Source: Meandrina meandrites (taxonomy: Eukaryota > Cnidaria > Anthozoa > Scleractinia > Meandrinidae). Taken from it: DNA of 64,000 nucleotides. The DNA lies in contig OY855905.1 of NCBI GenBank assembly GCA_963693305.1, forward strand, positions 33,992,750 to 34,056,749, in the 5' to 3' direction. The notes under the pieces are model-generated. The model was given only the letters and a program-made list of their open reading frames with translations. It had not been told where the DNA came from and made no database searches. How positions within the stretch are numbered: position 1 is the stretch's first letter; every line of letters starts with the position of its first letter. The translations under genes were made by a program, and so were the position numbers. Positions 47,036 through 59,400 of this stretch are shown here, piece after piece.

Positions 47036-48313
47036 GCAAACGACGACAGCAAGGGCAACGCGAATATCACTAAACAAGAGGTTTAATGAGCAGAACAATA
47101 GCTCTGCATGTGCGTTTGAAATCTTGGTACATTTCCTAGCCGTTCCCTGCAAAACAACAACGTGAAATGACCCAATTCTGCGTATTCTGGACAATGTGAA
47201 CCACGACGGGTTATTTTTGATTTTTCTGATTGGAGTTAAATGTTCTCTTTTCATATTCAGCTTGAGCTAGTACTTAAACCACTAGATACACTGAATACAT
47301 CTGGATAATCGCGAGAAATTCTCGAGTTAAATGTTCATTTTTCACCAGCGTTGTCCTCGGCGTCGCCGTCGTCATTGCTTAAGCTCTATTAACTTTTGAA
47401 CAGAAAGCTGCTTGGAAGTAGCTAAGTGCATAACCACTTTAAACAGCATTTCCTTTTTTGTTATATACATTTTTTTACGTTGAATATTTGTTTCAACAAT
47501 GCAAGACAGGGACGGGGACAATGACTCCAAGTTGCTTTTTTGATATATATTCCGCACCGAAGATTAATTTCCTGCTTTAACTTCACCTTAGTTCTATCAC
47601 TATAGTATCCTTATCATGGCCCATCAATTGTATACCAAGAGGCTGTTTTCGTGTGCTTGACCTTCCCTCCAGTCCCCAGAGGTTCTACCTTCCAGGTCTG
47701 TGATGGGGTTCCACTTTCGGCCATTCCGTCGCAGATGGGATCGCTGAATGGGAAAATGTTATGTCAAATTTATGTCTTTCTGCTTATCTAAATCAGGTCG
47801 TTTTGACAAGAAAAAATAGCGGATGTTTCTAGTGTAGTGGAGTAAAATTATAAAATAAAAACATCCATATCCTCTTGAGACGGGGTGTTACTCTAGATAT
47901 TAGATGTTCTTTGTTAGCCTTATATTCTTATCCAAATCTTGCGTCTATCTCCTCAGCTATCAAGTGATGTCTGGGAGCCGGAATGAACAAAGCACATTAC
48001 ATGGAGAAACACATTACAAGGTGTTGTGTGGATTTAACGGAGACGCTTCAGAATTACGGAATTCAGTTGCTTTTATTAATAGATGTATATGGATGGAAAA
48101 ATCCTTCTGCATCTTCAAAAAGAATACGAGACTCTTTAAACTTTGCTTGGAAAGTTTGGACTTCTCTGAAGACAAGTGACATTTCCTACAGTCAAATACT
48201 ATGCTGTGGGCACAGTTATTGTTACTTATTAAAGTTGTTTTGGGACTTCTCTAGTATATGTAAACTAAAAGCTAGCATGAAATGACTAGAATTTACCAGT
48301 TTGCAACCGCAAA

Positions 48314-48562
48314 GCATGGTTCTCATATGCCGCCGACCTACCGGCGACATAGCCGCCGGTATATCCTGGGACATTGTTCCCACATGTGAGAACAGAGGTC
48401 TTTACCGCCAGCATGCCTGCGAAGTTGACTTGAGTTCAACTTCGCAGGCACTTAGGCGGTTTTTCCGGAGCGCCGGCGATCAAGGTATTTTTTGAGAACA
48501 GTATCCCAGGCATGAACCGGCGGCTATGTCGCAGATAGGTCTGCGACATATGGAAACCAGGC
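48314..48562. mobile_element. MITE with 27-bp terminal inverted repeats
   Basis: The left end GCATGGTTCTCATATGCCGC mirrors the right end GCGACATATGGAAACCAGGC (about 80% match). The centre is a hairpin, GCCTGCGAAGTTGACT mirrored by AGTTCAACTTCGCAGGC. Lies in the gene-free 47.0-53.4 kb stretch, where I see no supportable exon. Confidence 0.75.
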
Positions 48563-51500
48563 TTAAGATCTAACTAATATATAAGGCTTATATTCAATAC
48601 GTCATTCGTGCGTTCACCTTGAAGTTGAAAGTACATATGAAATCATAATAGGAGAGGCCGAATATCGTTTAATCTTATTTAGAAATCATATTTGCTGGTT
48701 TTTATAAACAGACTGTTCTTTTCAAAATGATCCGTTACTGTGGTCAATTTCTCGTAATGATTCTGTTTTGGAAACCGCTGTATTTACTGTGTCATAAAAT
48801 ACCGGGAACCGCCGTTTCCGACAAGGTTTACAACAAGCCCTGTTTAGTTATACTAGTAAAGACGAGGTCGCTTTTTATATAAACGCAAAATAAAGTAAGG
48901 ATTACTAGAGAAGTCAATCTAAAAAAAAATATTTTGTCCCCACAAATATATTGGTGTGAGTACATGGGCACATGCAATCCTAGTCTTGAGAGTGACTATG
49001 TACATGTACATGTTAATGGGATAGCACAACGATGACAAGCAAACAAATAAATGAAAAAGTAGCAGTAGATGGTTTTGTCTTCTCCTCGTTAGCGATATAT
49101 CTGAGAATATACGTGCAGTTTTACCTTCGTAAGTGATTCTGTTACGCAACTACTGCAAATAACGTAGAAACTAGGAAAACGCGACTAGCTAGGAAGCGTG
49201 AAAGGAGAACGTATGGCCAGACTTCACAAGACTGAAACGGATTTCCTTGAGCTGAGCTTTATCATTGTCGCGTCAACGTGCAGATCACCTTAGGGTGAGT
49301 TGTTTCAAAAAAAAAATCTTTAGCATTCATTTCTGATCGTTTTGCAGTTGGCATTTCCTCAACAGGTGTGTTTACTGTTAGAGAAATCTCCAATTAGCGT
49401 TAATCAAGCCCTACTGCGTCACTGTCTCCACTACAGTCAGAGCAAAAGTGGCCAGGACAATGGGACGCGGAACTGGAAAAGCCTCAAGGGATGCGAGAAG
49501 TAAGGAGCTTCGAGGACAAGAACGAACTCATTTGGTATAAAAGGTATGGTTACTTTTTAACAAAGTTGATATGTAGAAGAAGTTTCAAATTTTATCACTG
49601 ACCTAAACAGAGAGACGTTCAGTAGTTTATGAATCTTCCTCACAGCACGCACAACCATAATACACTGTGTAAGTTCGCACGTTACTTATTCGGTACCACT
49701 TTGTCCACAACGTTTGTACACAAACATACGCCATGCAATAAGTTTGTATCCGTTTGCCATGCGCTGTACTCAGCCTTCTAGGGAACGGGCTATATAATTT
49801 TGCGTCTATATAACCTTGATCATTGTGTCGCCATTGGTTATCAGGCCTTTGCAACCCATTTACTTCGTTTCAAGCGTTTAGCGGAATTTTGTAAGTTGTC
49901 AAGGAAAACAAATTCCTTCTACTGAATATAGGTTTGTTGGGATAATTTAATTAGCTTCCAAGTTTTATGACAGTACAAGTCAGAAAATAAAGGAAACAGT
50001 TTTGAGCTCGGTTCAGTCCAGATCACGGGTTAATAGAGCGCAAAATCAAACAATTAACTTAGTAACTAAACAAACAAGTAAAGTTTTGAGCAAACAAACG
50101 AGAGACGGCTTGAAAATATCTGCATTCTCATAAAGTCCCAAATTAATGAAAAGTAAAGAATTAAACGCTAAAATAGGAAAAAAATGAGAATTAACTATCT
50201 ACCGGGGCAATACTCAGTTGCAAAAGATTTTTCACCAAAATCATCTCGGGCACAACTTACCATACTTAAACGCCCTTTGATCACCAGGAAGAGGTTTTCA
50301 GTCGATATTCTAAATACAACTAGTATTTTCAGATGCGAAAATCCAGTTTGTCTAACACGATCTGTTTATTTACAAAATGATATCATTTGTTTAAGTAGTT
50401 TTGTGTGTTCTAAGGTATCACAACAATAGGTGAACCTGTCTTAACTGGTATATGTTGGCACAAATTAACAACCGTGTAATAAAACAACTCCAGTAAAATA
50501 AAATTAACTGTTCAAGTATCATTTGGAGGATAGAATGAGCTAGACTGCTAAATTGACTGTAATGAAAGGCTTACCGGTTAACACAGAAAAGTTTCCATTT
50601 CTTCGAATAAAATGTTTCGTTTTCGCTGGTTACCAGCAAAATTAAAGATCGGAAAATTGTTGTATTGTTTGAGATTGGCTTCAAGAAATACCAAGTGAAA
50701 GTAAGAAGCGTTTTCGAGTAAGCGTTAACTGTTTTATAAACATACCTTCACGGTAAAGTTGAGTTGTTCCCTTCCCTGGGGACAATGCACTTTGCTTGAA
50801 CACCGAGCAACGAAAACAGAATTGTATTCTTAAAAAACAAATTCTGACAGTAACATCTTGACAGATCCGTGTTTGTTTGCTTTACTTCGGTAAATAGACA
50901 GGAAGGATGATTACCAATAAGCGTTTATTACTCCCCAGGAAGCCGTCATTTTTGGCGCGAACGATAGGCCGGCCTGTTCCCGCCTTTTTCTGTTGTGTTT
51001 GTGTTGTTGAAACACCAGCTTGTGGTCGTTTGTTGGGACATTCTGTGATGTTTAGGTAACCTTTGCATAATTAACGAGTATTGGAAACAAAATTTGGAGA
51101 GAGAGAGGGACGGTTTTGCAAAAGACAAATGTGAATTTGACAGCGCTGTAAGGTTAGTAACAGATAAGAAATTTTGCCAAATTGTGCTAAGTCAAACATA
51201 GCGAGCAGATCTAGATTTGGTTTTGAGCAAAATTCGCAATCTTCGGTTCATCCGTTGCTATGTTGTTTTGTAGTTTATTAAAAAAAAGAGCACTATACTT
51301 AAGCAGGAATTGTTGACAAACTGCATTTTTTACCTCCATTTTGAGAAGTGATATTTTGTTATACTTCGTTTTTTTGCGAATGTGAATTGTTTGGTCCCGG
51401 GAAAGTTGATCTTGGCGGAAAGCCCTGAGAGGTGTCAAGAACACAATCGAAGTTTCACGCTCGGTAAATTATTCACATGACCTGTGATTTTGGGAAACAA

Positions 51501-53479
51501 AATGACATAATCAAATGCAAATGCGATGTTGTAATGACAGCTGACCTAGGAAATCTGCAATCTGTTCCAGAATCGCTTGCGATTACAAAACTAAGTCGAA
51601 TTACTTGCCGAATTTCCTTAGAAAAGCGAAAAGACAAAATTCGCTCATGTGGTAAAAGGGGGGAAAGCACATGTATTTTTAGCACGAGAGCTGTGCCTTA
51701 GGATTTAAAACCCGTATCAAGCTTGAGTTATCAAACGGGTAAGTGTCAGAACGTTTTCTGTTTTACATCTTGGTACGCCGTATCTCACGGGAGGTTGATA
51801 TCATATAACTTTATTGAGATGAGACGAAAAGACATTCTACTTTTCCTATTTGTAATTATAAGCGATTTTGCATCTCGTTTAACCGTTGCTGGAATGTGCA
51901 AAAAGTATTTTCGTAATAGGCGGGGTAAGGTCAATTTTATAGTTTGTTGTGTACTTGGCCTTGCGTCTTGGCGGGTAAAAGGACCACATTTCAGTTTTAG
52001 GAGTTAAGAAGCAAGGTAAAACTAAGATATAAAGTTGGTATATATCCACTTAGTTTAATAGTATCTTTGGTTTATTACATCAATTGTTAGTGACGATACC
52101 CGCCGAGTATTTTGATTTTGCTCTAACCTTGCATTATAAAGTTTAGAACAAGATCAAGAGCATATCGTCATTGATCGTCGACTTGATTCGTCCATTCTTG
52201 ATTGTGCTACTTGCACAATTTTCTTTTTCCTTAACAGACAGACTGAACAGTTTTCTTTGCTATACCATTTACGACCAAGGTTAACCGGAATATCTGAGAT
52301 TCATGCAAAAATTCCTTGACTTCTTGATGTAGACTACCGATCTTTTACTGTGCACATGCAAAACCGACCTTTTGAAATTGCTATTGCATCCAAGTTAAAA
52401 GTAAATTATCAGAATTATGCTAAATGTTACCAAGTAAAAAGAAAAACTATGTCAACGGATAAAACTGATCACGAGTAGCTATGAATTCTCACAATATTTG
52501 TGTTACAGTGCTGTCGTACGGCATTTTGTTAAACCTTGTCGCAAATAATGTCCAAGAAAAGGCATTTGGAAAGCCAATTGGTCAGTTATGTGTTGAGCGA
52601 TAGCGTTTTACTCTTGCCATGACCGTCAAGGTGAATTGTTTGAATCATCTTCATCTTTAGACGTTGCAACTTCTTGTTAGGTCATGTGCAGAAAATATGT
52701 TGTATTTTTATCGTTTCTATTTTTCTGAAGTTAAATTTTACCTTCTACCGCTTTCAAATTACTTTCTTTTAATTTTACTTGTTTTTTCTTTTAACCAGCG
52801 TTCTTCGGGTGCATTTGACAGTTTGCTAGTAAGCAGGGCGGCCAAAGGCCAAATTGAGATCATGTTGGTCGTAAATCTTATCACCTTTTTGAATTGTATG
52901 TGAAAGTATTTCTTTTTGTGCGCGTGACGACAGAACTGGTTATATACATAATTGGGTGATATTTTTTACGGGTTTTTTACTAGACGTGCAACCAAAAATG
53001 ATCCCTCGCTGTCTTAACATTTTGCCTGTTTCGTTTTAAAATAGTTTTATTAATTGAATCTTCTTTGTCCCAGCTGGGACGTAACCTTGACCACAAAACA
53101 GTGTTTTGGCCAGGCTTTGAAATCTCCGTTTCAGCTGTTTTAGGTAATTAAAGAACAGACCAGACGAACGATGATTCACTAAAACAAACTTAAAAGTCCA
53201 CGCGAAACATCAGAAAACAGTCAGAAAACAAGGCGACTGGGCGTTAAAATTAATTTTACATGTCTTTTCAGTAATTCTTTCAAGATGTCTGCGAGAGTCT
53301 GGAGCACTATAAATCAAACAGGTCGAAAGATTTCGACGCTTCCGTCGTCCGATTAACAGCATGAACTTCTAATTATATTTCGTTGTTCCCCGTCATAACT
53401 GCTGTCCTGGTGTGAATTACTGTTTGACTGCTAATTTAACTTTCTTTGTTTACCTTTTCAGGTTGCCACCAACTCAATT

Positions 53480-56400
53480 ATGGGTTTTGGTTTTTTACTT
53501 TTAATAATATCATTAGTACCACTATCAAGAGCGAAAGGTAAGAGAAAAACACGAGCATCTCCATGCGCTTTATTCTAAAACACCTGCTAAACTGTTTTAC
53601 CGTTTATGTTATAACTGCATTTTACTAATCCAAACTAAAAATCATGTCAGTTATTGAGTTGCAGTTAAGGTAGGTTATTTCAGTAACTAAGCTCTACTTT
53701 TCCTTAAGACTCTAACTTTTAAACTGAGGCTGGATTTTGGCAGTGTTCCTCTTAAAAAAAATGGGATATTGTAAATGAGTAAATAATGATAATTACAAAA
53801 AAGCCACTTGGATTAGCTAAAAGCTACTTTTAAATAACCGTACTACAGTCCGACCTCTATTAAGCGGCCACCTATTAAGCGGCCACCCTCCATTAAGCGG
53901 CCACTTTCCAAAGTCCCGATTTATTTGTCAGTAAACTGCTGGAATTGATACCTCTATTCAACGGCCACCTCTATTAAGCGGCCGCGGCCACCTTTTTGCT
54001 GTCGCAAGTGTATTATTTATATGGTTTTTGACCTCCATTAAGCGGCCAGCAAATTATCTTTCCAAGCGAAATGGTGACAAACGATATCAGGTGATAACTG
54101 GTAACAACACGAAAACACGAACTGCAGGCCTAAGAAACTTGTCAACGATGTTTTGTATATTTTTCAGTACACTGTCAACCCGAAGAAATACTGTACATTT
54201 CAACTGCGTGCCGTCTATGTTAGAGCTAGAACTATGCATAGGCTGGAAATGCACTTGATGTTTTGTTACAATGAATTTTGGATTTATCTTCATATATGTT
54301 CATATTTAAAAAGCATTTTCCTTTGCAGAGTCAATAAAATCATGTTTACTGCCATTCCTATCCAATTTATATTGTACCTCTATTCAGCGGCCAACCTCTA
54401 TTAAGCGGCCACTTTTCAAAGTCCCGAGGGTGGCCGCTTAATAGAGGTCGGACTGTATGTATAAGAAGAAATATTTCAGGCTATGAGAAATAGCAATTGT
54501 CTTGATTCTTTTTTTGCGCGTGTGTGTGTTTCTAAAAAGTTCTAAATAGTATTCGTACATTTGCGAAAACTTGAAACAAGTTGTGTTTTCTGATAGTATT
54601 TCTCTGTTTGCTGGGTAATACCGAACGTTTTCAACTTTTGAAGAATATGAAACGGAGTCAGTTTGAAGAATATGCCTTGGTGGCTTAATGCTGAAGTAGT
54701 TAGATAAATTTCAAGTGGATTCAATGCATATATAACAACGAAATCAGATTATGACCAAAACTCAACAGAGTTTGTGAAATGTCGGTACCTTCATTTACAC
54801 CAAGTAAAAATACCTGTAACATTTATTTAAGAAAATAACAGTTCAAGAAAACCATTTCTGTAGTAAGTATAATGTCTTTCAATCTCTAATAAACGGTATA
54901 CAAAAAATTCAAGGCATTTACATGTGCATAATGCTATTTACTGTATAACCAAAAGCAGTCCTAACCCCAGATACAAGTTTTACCCTACCAGTTTAACAAT
55001 ACCATTGTTAATGCTCCTAAACTCTCATTGGTATTACTAATAATAGCGCTGCTAAACTAACTTTCAGACCTACGGCCGCCGGCGTCTGCTGTTGACCGTC
55101 GAAGCGCTCCTGATGCTCTGCTCGGCGAGATCTTTAATGATCCAAGTGCAACAAGTCTAACAAAACTAAACCTCGAGGATAGTGACAATGACAATGACGA
55201 CTTTTCCGGCTCGGGTTCGGAACTATGGTCGGGCTCGGGTGAGTTGCCGAAGCCTTCCGAAGACAGTAGCACCAAGAGTGAAACAGTGACAACAGACAAC
55301 CAACAGGAACAGCCAACTCAGACGTCAACACAAACAGACGCGACTTCCGCTACGACACCAAGCGAAAACACTAACAACACTAATAACAGTAGCAGTGCTG
55401 ACATAAAAGACAATACAGACAGTTCGGAAGCCCCCGCTGCTACCCCTGAGAGTACTAACTCAGTAACTCCTTCTACCGCAGCACAAACTGCTCCTCAACA
55501 AAGTTCGACGGAAGCATCCTTGGCGTCACCAGCAGTGACGTCACAGGGTGCAGACGCAAAGTTACCCTCTACCGAGGATCAGAGCCAAAATAAAGTTGTG
55601 CAGACAGAAGAAAACGACAAATCCTCCAATGAACAGTCCACTCCAAATGCTGATTATTTCCCTGCACAAACTCAAAATTCGTTGGAGACTGTTGCTGGTA
55701 ATCCTGCTGCGGCCCTTGTAGGGCAGCAGGCTCCTGGATTCGATGATAACTCATTATATGACCCCACGATAGTGAAGAAGACAGATATTCCTGTGGCTGC
55801 AGATATGATATCCAATCCTTTAGGTAAGGTCACTGAAAGTAGCATTACATACCATCAACAAAGGCAAGCGCTCTTTAGCTCTAGTTCAGTGAAGTTGAAT
55901 CAAGTTAATCAGAAATGAGGTTGAATATATTTAATACTCCGATCCCTCGGATTGAACAAATTTTCACTTTAAGCCATTTACTGGATCCTCATGTTATTCT
56001 CACTTTTGGAATGACTTTCATTGCGCATGCCATTTGTTCTCCAACAGTTAACAATACAATGGACATTCCAGGAACTGCTCGTTCAGCAATCCCACAGGCG
56101 CCAGTGCTTGCGCCCCAGGCTCCAGCGGTTCGTAAGGCAGCAGTCCCGTTCAAGGGTTCTTTTCCTTTACAGCTTCACAAATACTCGCCATATACAAAGC
56201 TGATGAAAAAGAACATGATTGCAAATGCGGGTTAGTAGAAAATCAACTTTGTACTTAGGTATAACCCATTGCAAATATGGCCGCCATTGTTCTTTGCCCC
56301 CATAGAAACATTTTTCAAGAGAATTGAAACAAAGATTAAGTAAAATAAATCGGTTTATAGAGGTTTAAGACTATACTCCTATCTAAAGCTTCGCAGGCGG

Positions 56401-59400
56401 TTGTGGCTTTTCCATTAAAATCACTGAAATTTAAATTAGTCATAACTTTGCAGGCTTAACAAGAATACTGAAACTTCTCAGAGTGGCATTTATTCCTTTA
56501 ATTTTCAAGTGCCAACTGAAAACTCGACCAGACAACGAAAAAATTGGTAGTCTTTTTTGTGCATAAGGGCTATTCATGTGTCATAGAAACAAGAACCCAA
56601 ACTTTACCAAGCTGCTAGATCAACTGTGTCATTAAATTAAAATTATGAACAAGTCAGTGAACTATTTTAATTACCAACACTCGTGACGTCTTTATGACTT
56701 CTGACAAACTGCAAAGCCTGACATATTGCGTTTGATTTGTTTCTGTGGATTCTTTTCACTAACATAGGATTAAACCAGGATGCTGCAAAGAAGTCTGTGA
56801 TACCGGCACTCAATGACGCTGGTGGCTTGCGCCCGCTGTCAGTGAATTTGCCTGAGCAGCAGCAACAGCAGCAGCCACAACAACAACAACAACAACAAGA
56901 TTCAGCAAACGCTCAAAGCTATCCTCAATCCCAGTCGCCAGCTCTTGATGTGAACCCGGCACAAATGCCATTTGGTGACCAATCCCAGGCCACTCCTGTT
57001 GCACAACCTGCTGTACAACCTTTTGCCCCAGTCCCAACTGTATCGCAACCTCTTGCCCAAGCTCCAGCTGAGGCCACGCTGCAGAACCCCCAGCAGGCGC
57101 TTGACCAAGTTCAGGGAGGTGTTCCCCAGGCCCCGGAACAAGCCTTTGCTCCTCAGGTGGCTGCACCGTCTGATATGCAAATGCCTGGTCCAGAAAGTGT
57201 CGCCGCTGCATTTCCAATGAGTAAGAAATATTTTTCAAATTCGTATACAGGCACTGAAATGACAATGTAGCAAAATTAAAGTAGGATCAGTTTCGTGCAT
57301 TAATAAGGGTATCAGTACTGTGTTGCAACGGGTATTTTTAAATCTGATTCAAAAAAGATAACTGATGACTCATTGGTTTTTCACAATCCTCGATGGCCTT
57401 TCTTTCTGGAAACGTTTACAGTGGAAAATGGAAAAATCATAAAAAGTAACAAACTAGAGAACGTACCGTCTGTCGTGTGAGAGAACGTAATGAAACAACA
57501 ATTAATGCCATTATCAAAATGCGGGCAAAGCGTCGGACGTTACTGGAAAACACCTGAATACCAAGCCCTCTAGCACACTTTGTTCCGCCTAATGATCAAT
57601 ACAGGTTGAGTAAGCGACCGCAATATGATGGCAATTCCCGGAAAACGCGATTCCTCGCTGTTCGTCTTTGTTCCTGTTTTATTGCGCATTCGTTCTTAGT
57701 CCGGTTTTCTTTTACAGATGCAACCATGAACGACGCAATGGCGGCGGCTATGCCTCAAGAAACCGCTGGAATTCCAGCCCAGGGTCTTCAGGCTGTGCCA
57801 GTCTATCAAGGACTGAAACCCAAGAAGCCCGTAATGGAAGAAGGTAGTTTTGTCGTGACAAGAAGTAAAGCATTGACTTAATAGTTATAGTTGCTAGAGG
57901 AAGGGAAAAATCATAATCATTGTCAGGAGAAAATCAGGCCTTTTTTGTATTTGTAGATAAGACCCTTCAGAAAAGCTCGTCGGATAAATTTATAAAATAG
58001 TAAAATATTCTTTAATATGGGTTCGATTGTTGGTCGTGAAGAAACTGGCTGATTGATATATAGTTTTTGATAAAGCCTTTGTCGCTCATAACGTCAAAAA
58101 CGTATCTTCCCGCTCAGTGTGACTAAGACCAATCACGAAAGAGAGACAAACGAATAAGATTTCAGAAATTTATTTATAGATGTGATTAAAAAAAAATCGG
58201 AGATAATGTCCTCAATTTGTAGGCAATCATTTACCTGTGTATACCAAGGTTCTTTTATGACGAAAGAATAAAGTGTTCCAAGAATAATTAAAAATAAAGG
58301 AGGAGTACTTCATTTTAGTGGAAAACTTATCAGAAACCTTAAAACATTTATCTATTATATCTATTTCTTACCGAATCATACATTATAAAAGCCTTTAGTT
58401 TTAATTGTTAATTGAAAGCACTAACCTTTCTATTTTTCTATTTTGTTTACACCAGATCAATGTGAAGATCAGTTTGACACTTGTCCTGAGATGGCTAAAA
58501 ATGAATATTGCACTAAATATCCTGCTCTTATGAAGATTCAATGCAGGAAATCATGCCAATTTTGTGGTAAGAATAATCTTATCTATAACAGTATAACCTT
58601 AATATTGTCAGAGCAATTTTTGTTAAATTACAAGTTTGTCCATTGTTTACACCTTTAGTGAAAACGCTTACACAAGTCCAAAGTGTCTTGTAATTGTGAT
58701 GGGAGACGCGGTGACCTAATGGTTAGCTCGTTGTATTCCGGACGGGTAGTCCGGTGTCATTGTGTTGTGTCCTTGGGCAAAAAAGTTTATTCTCACAATG
58801 GCTTTCACAACACCAAGGGGATTCCTGAAATACTCCTATAGCCCTCCTGCCAGAATTATTTAATTTCCTCTTCTCTTTCAGTCCGCATTTGTGGCTTTTG
58901 ACGCTTTGTATAGAAAAAATAATTAGATTTTTTTCCATTCCGATTTTTTGTTTAGCAACTAATTCACCGTTCTTCTTGCACAGAGCTCAAACACGACGAA
59001 GGGTCAGGGTCGGCATATGACGAGTATGATTCAGGTTCAGCAAGTTTGTATTACGCTGATGAAGTTTCCGGTTCTGGTTCCAGCAACTGGGATGATGACA
59101 GCGATGACGGTTAGTGCAGCTGCCTAGTTATGTTATATTACTATAAACTAACGCTACCTCAAAACAGGCAATTTTTTAAAGTTATTATTTTCTTCGAACA
59201 AAGCTCTTTGCAAAGCCAACAAGACGAACTGAAACTCTGAAGGAAGAAAAGTACATATAATTCAGTTTTATCAGCAGCTGCAGCAATACGCTAAATCATC
59301 TACAAACCTGATCATTTGTAAATAAAAAGTGATTTGTTAGCAAAAATGGTAAATGTTTCCCAAATTTTTTCTTTTTATAGATGAAGATCCGGAATATAAA

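Noticed and set aside
51820..51925. Short signal-peptide-like frame (MRRKDILLFLFVIISDF...) with a GTAAGG donor
   Set aside because: No downstream exon in the right phase could be found.
52482..52590. Short signal-like frame (MNSHNICVTVLSYGILLNL...)
   Set aside because: No domain, no credible next exon; AT-rich chance frame is as likely.
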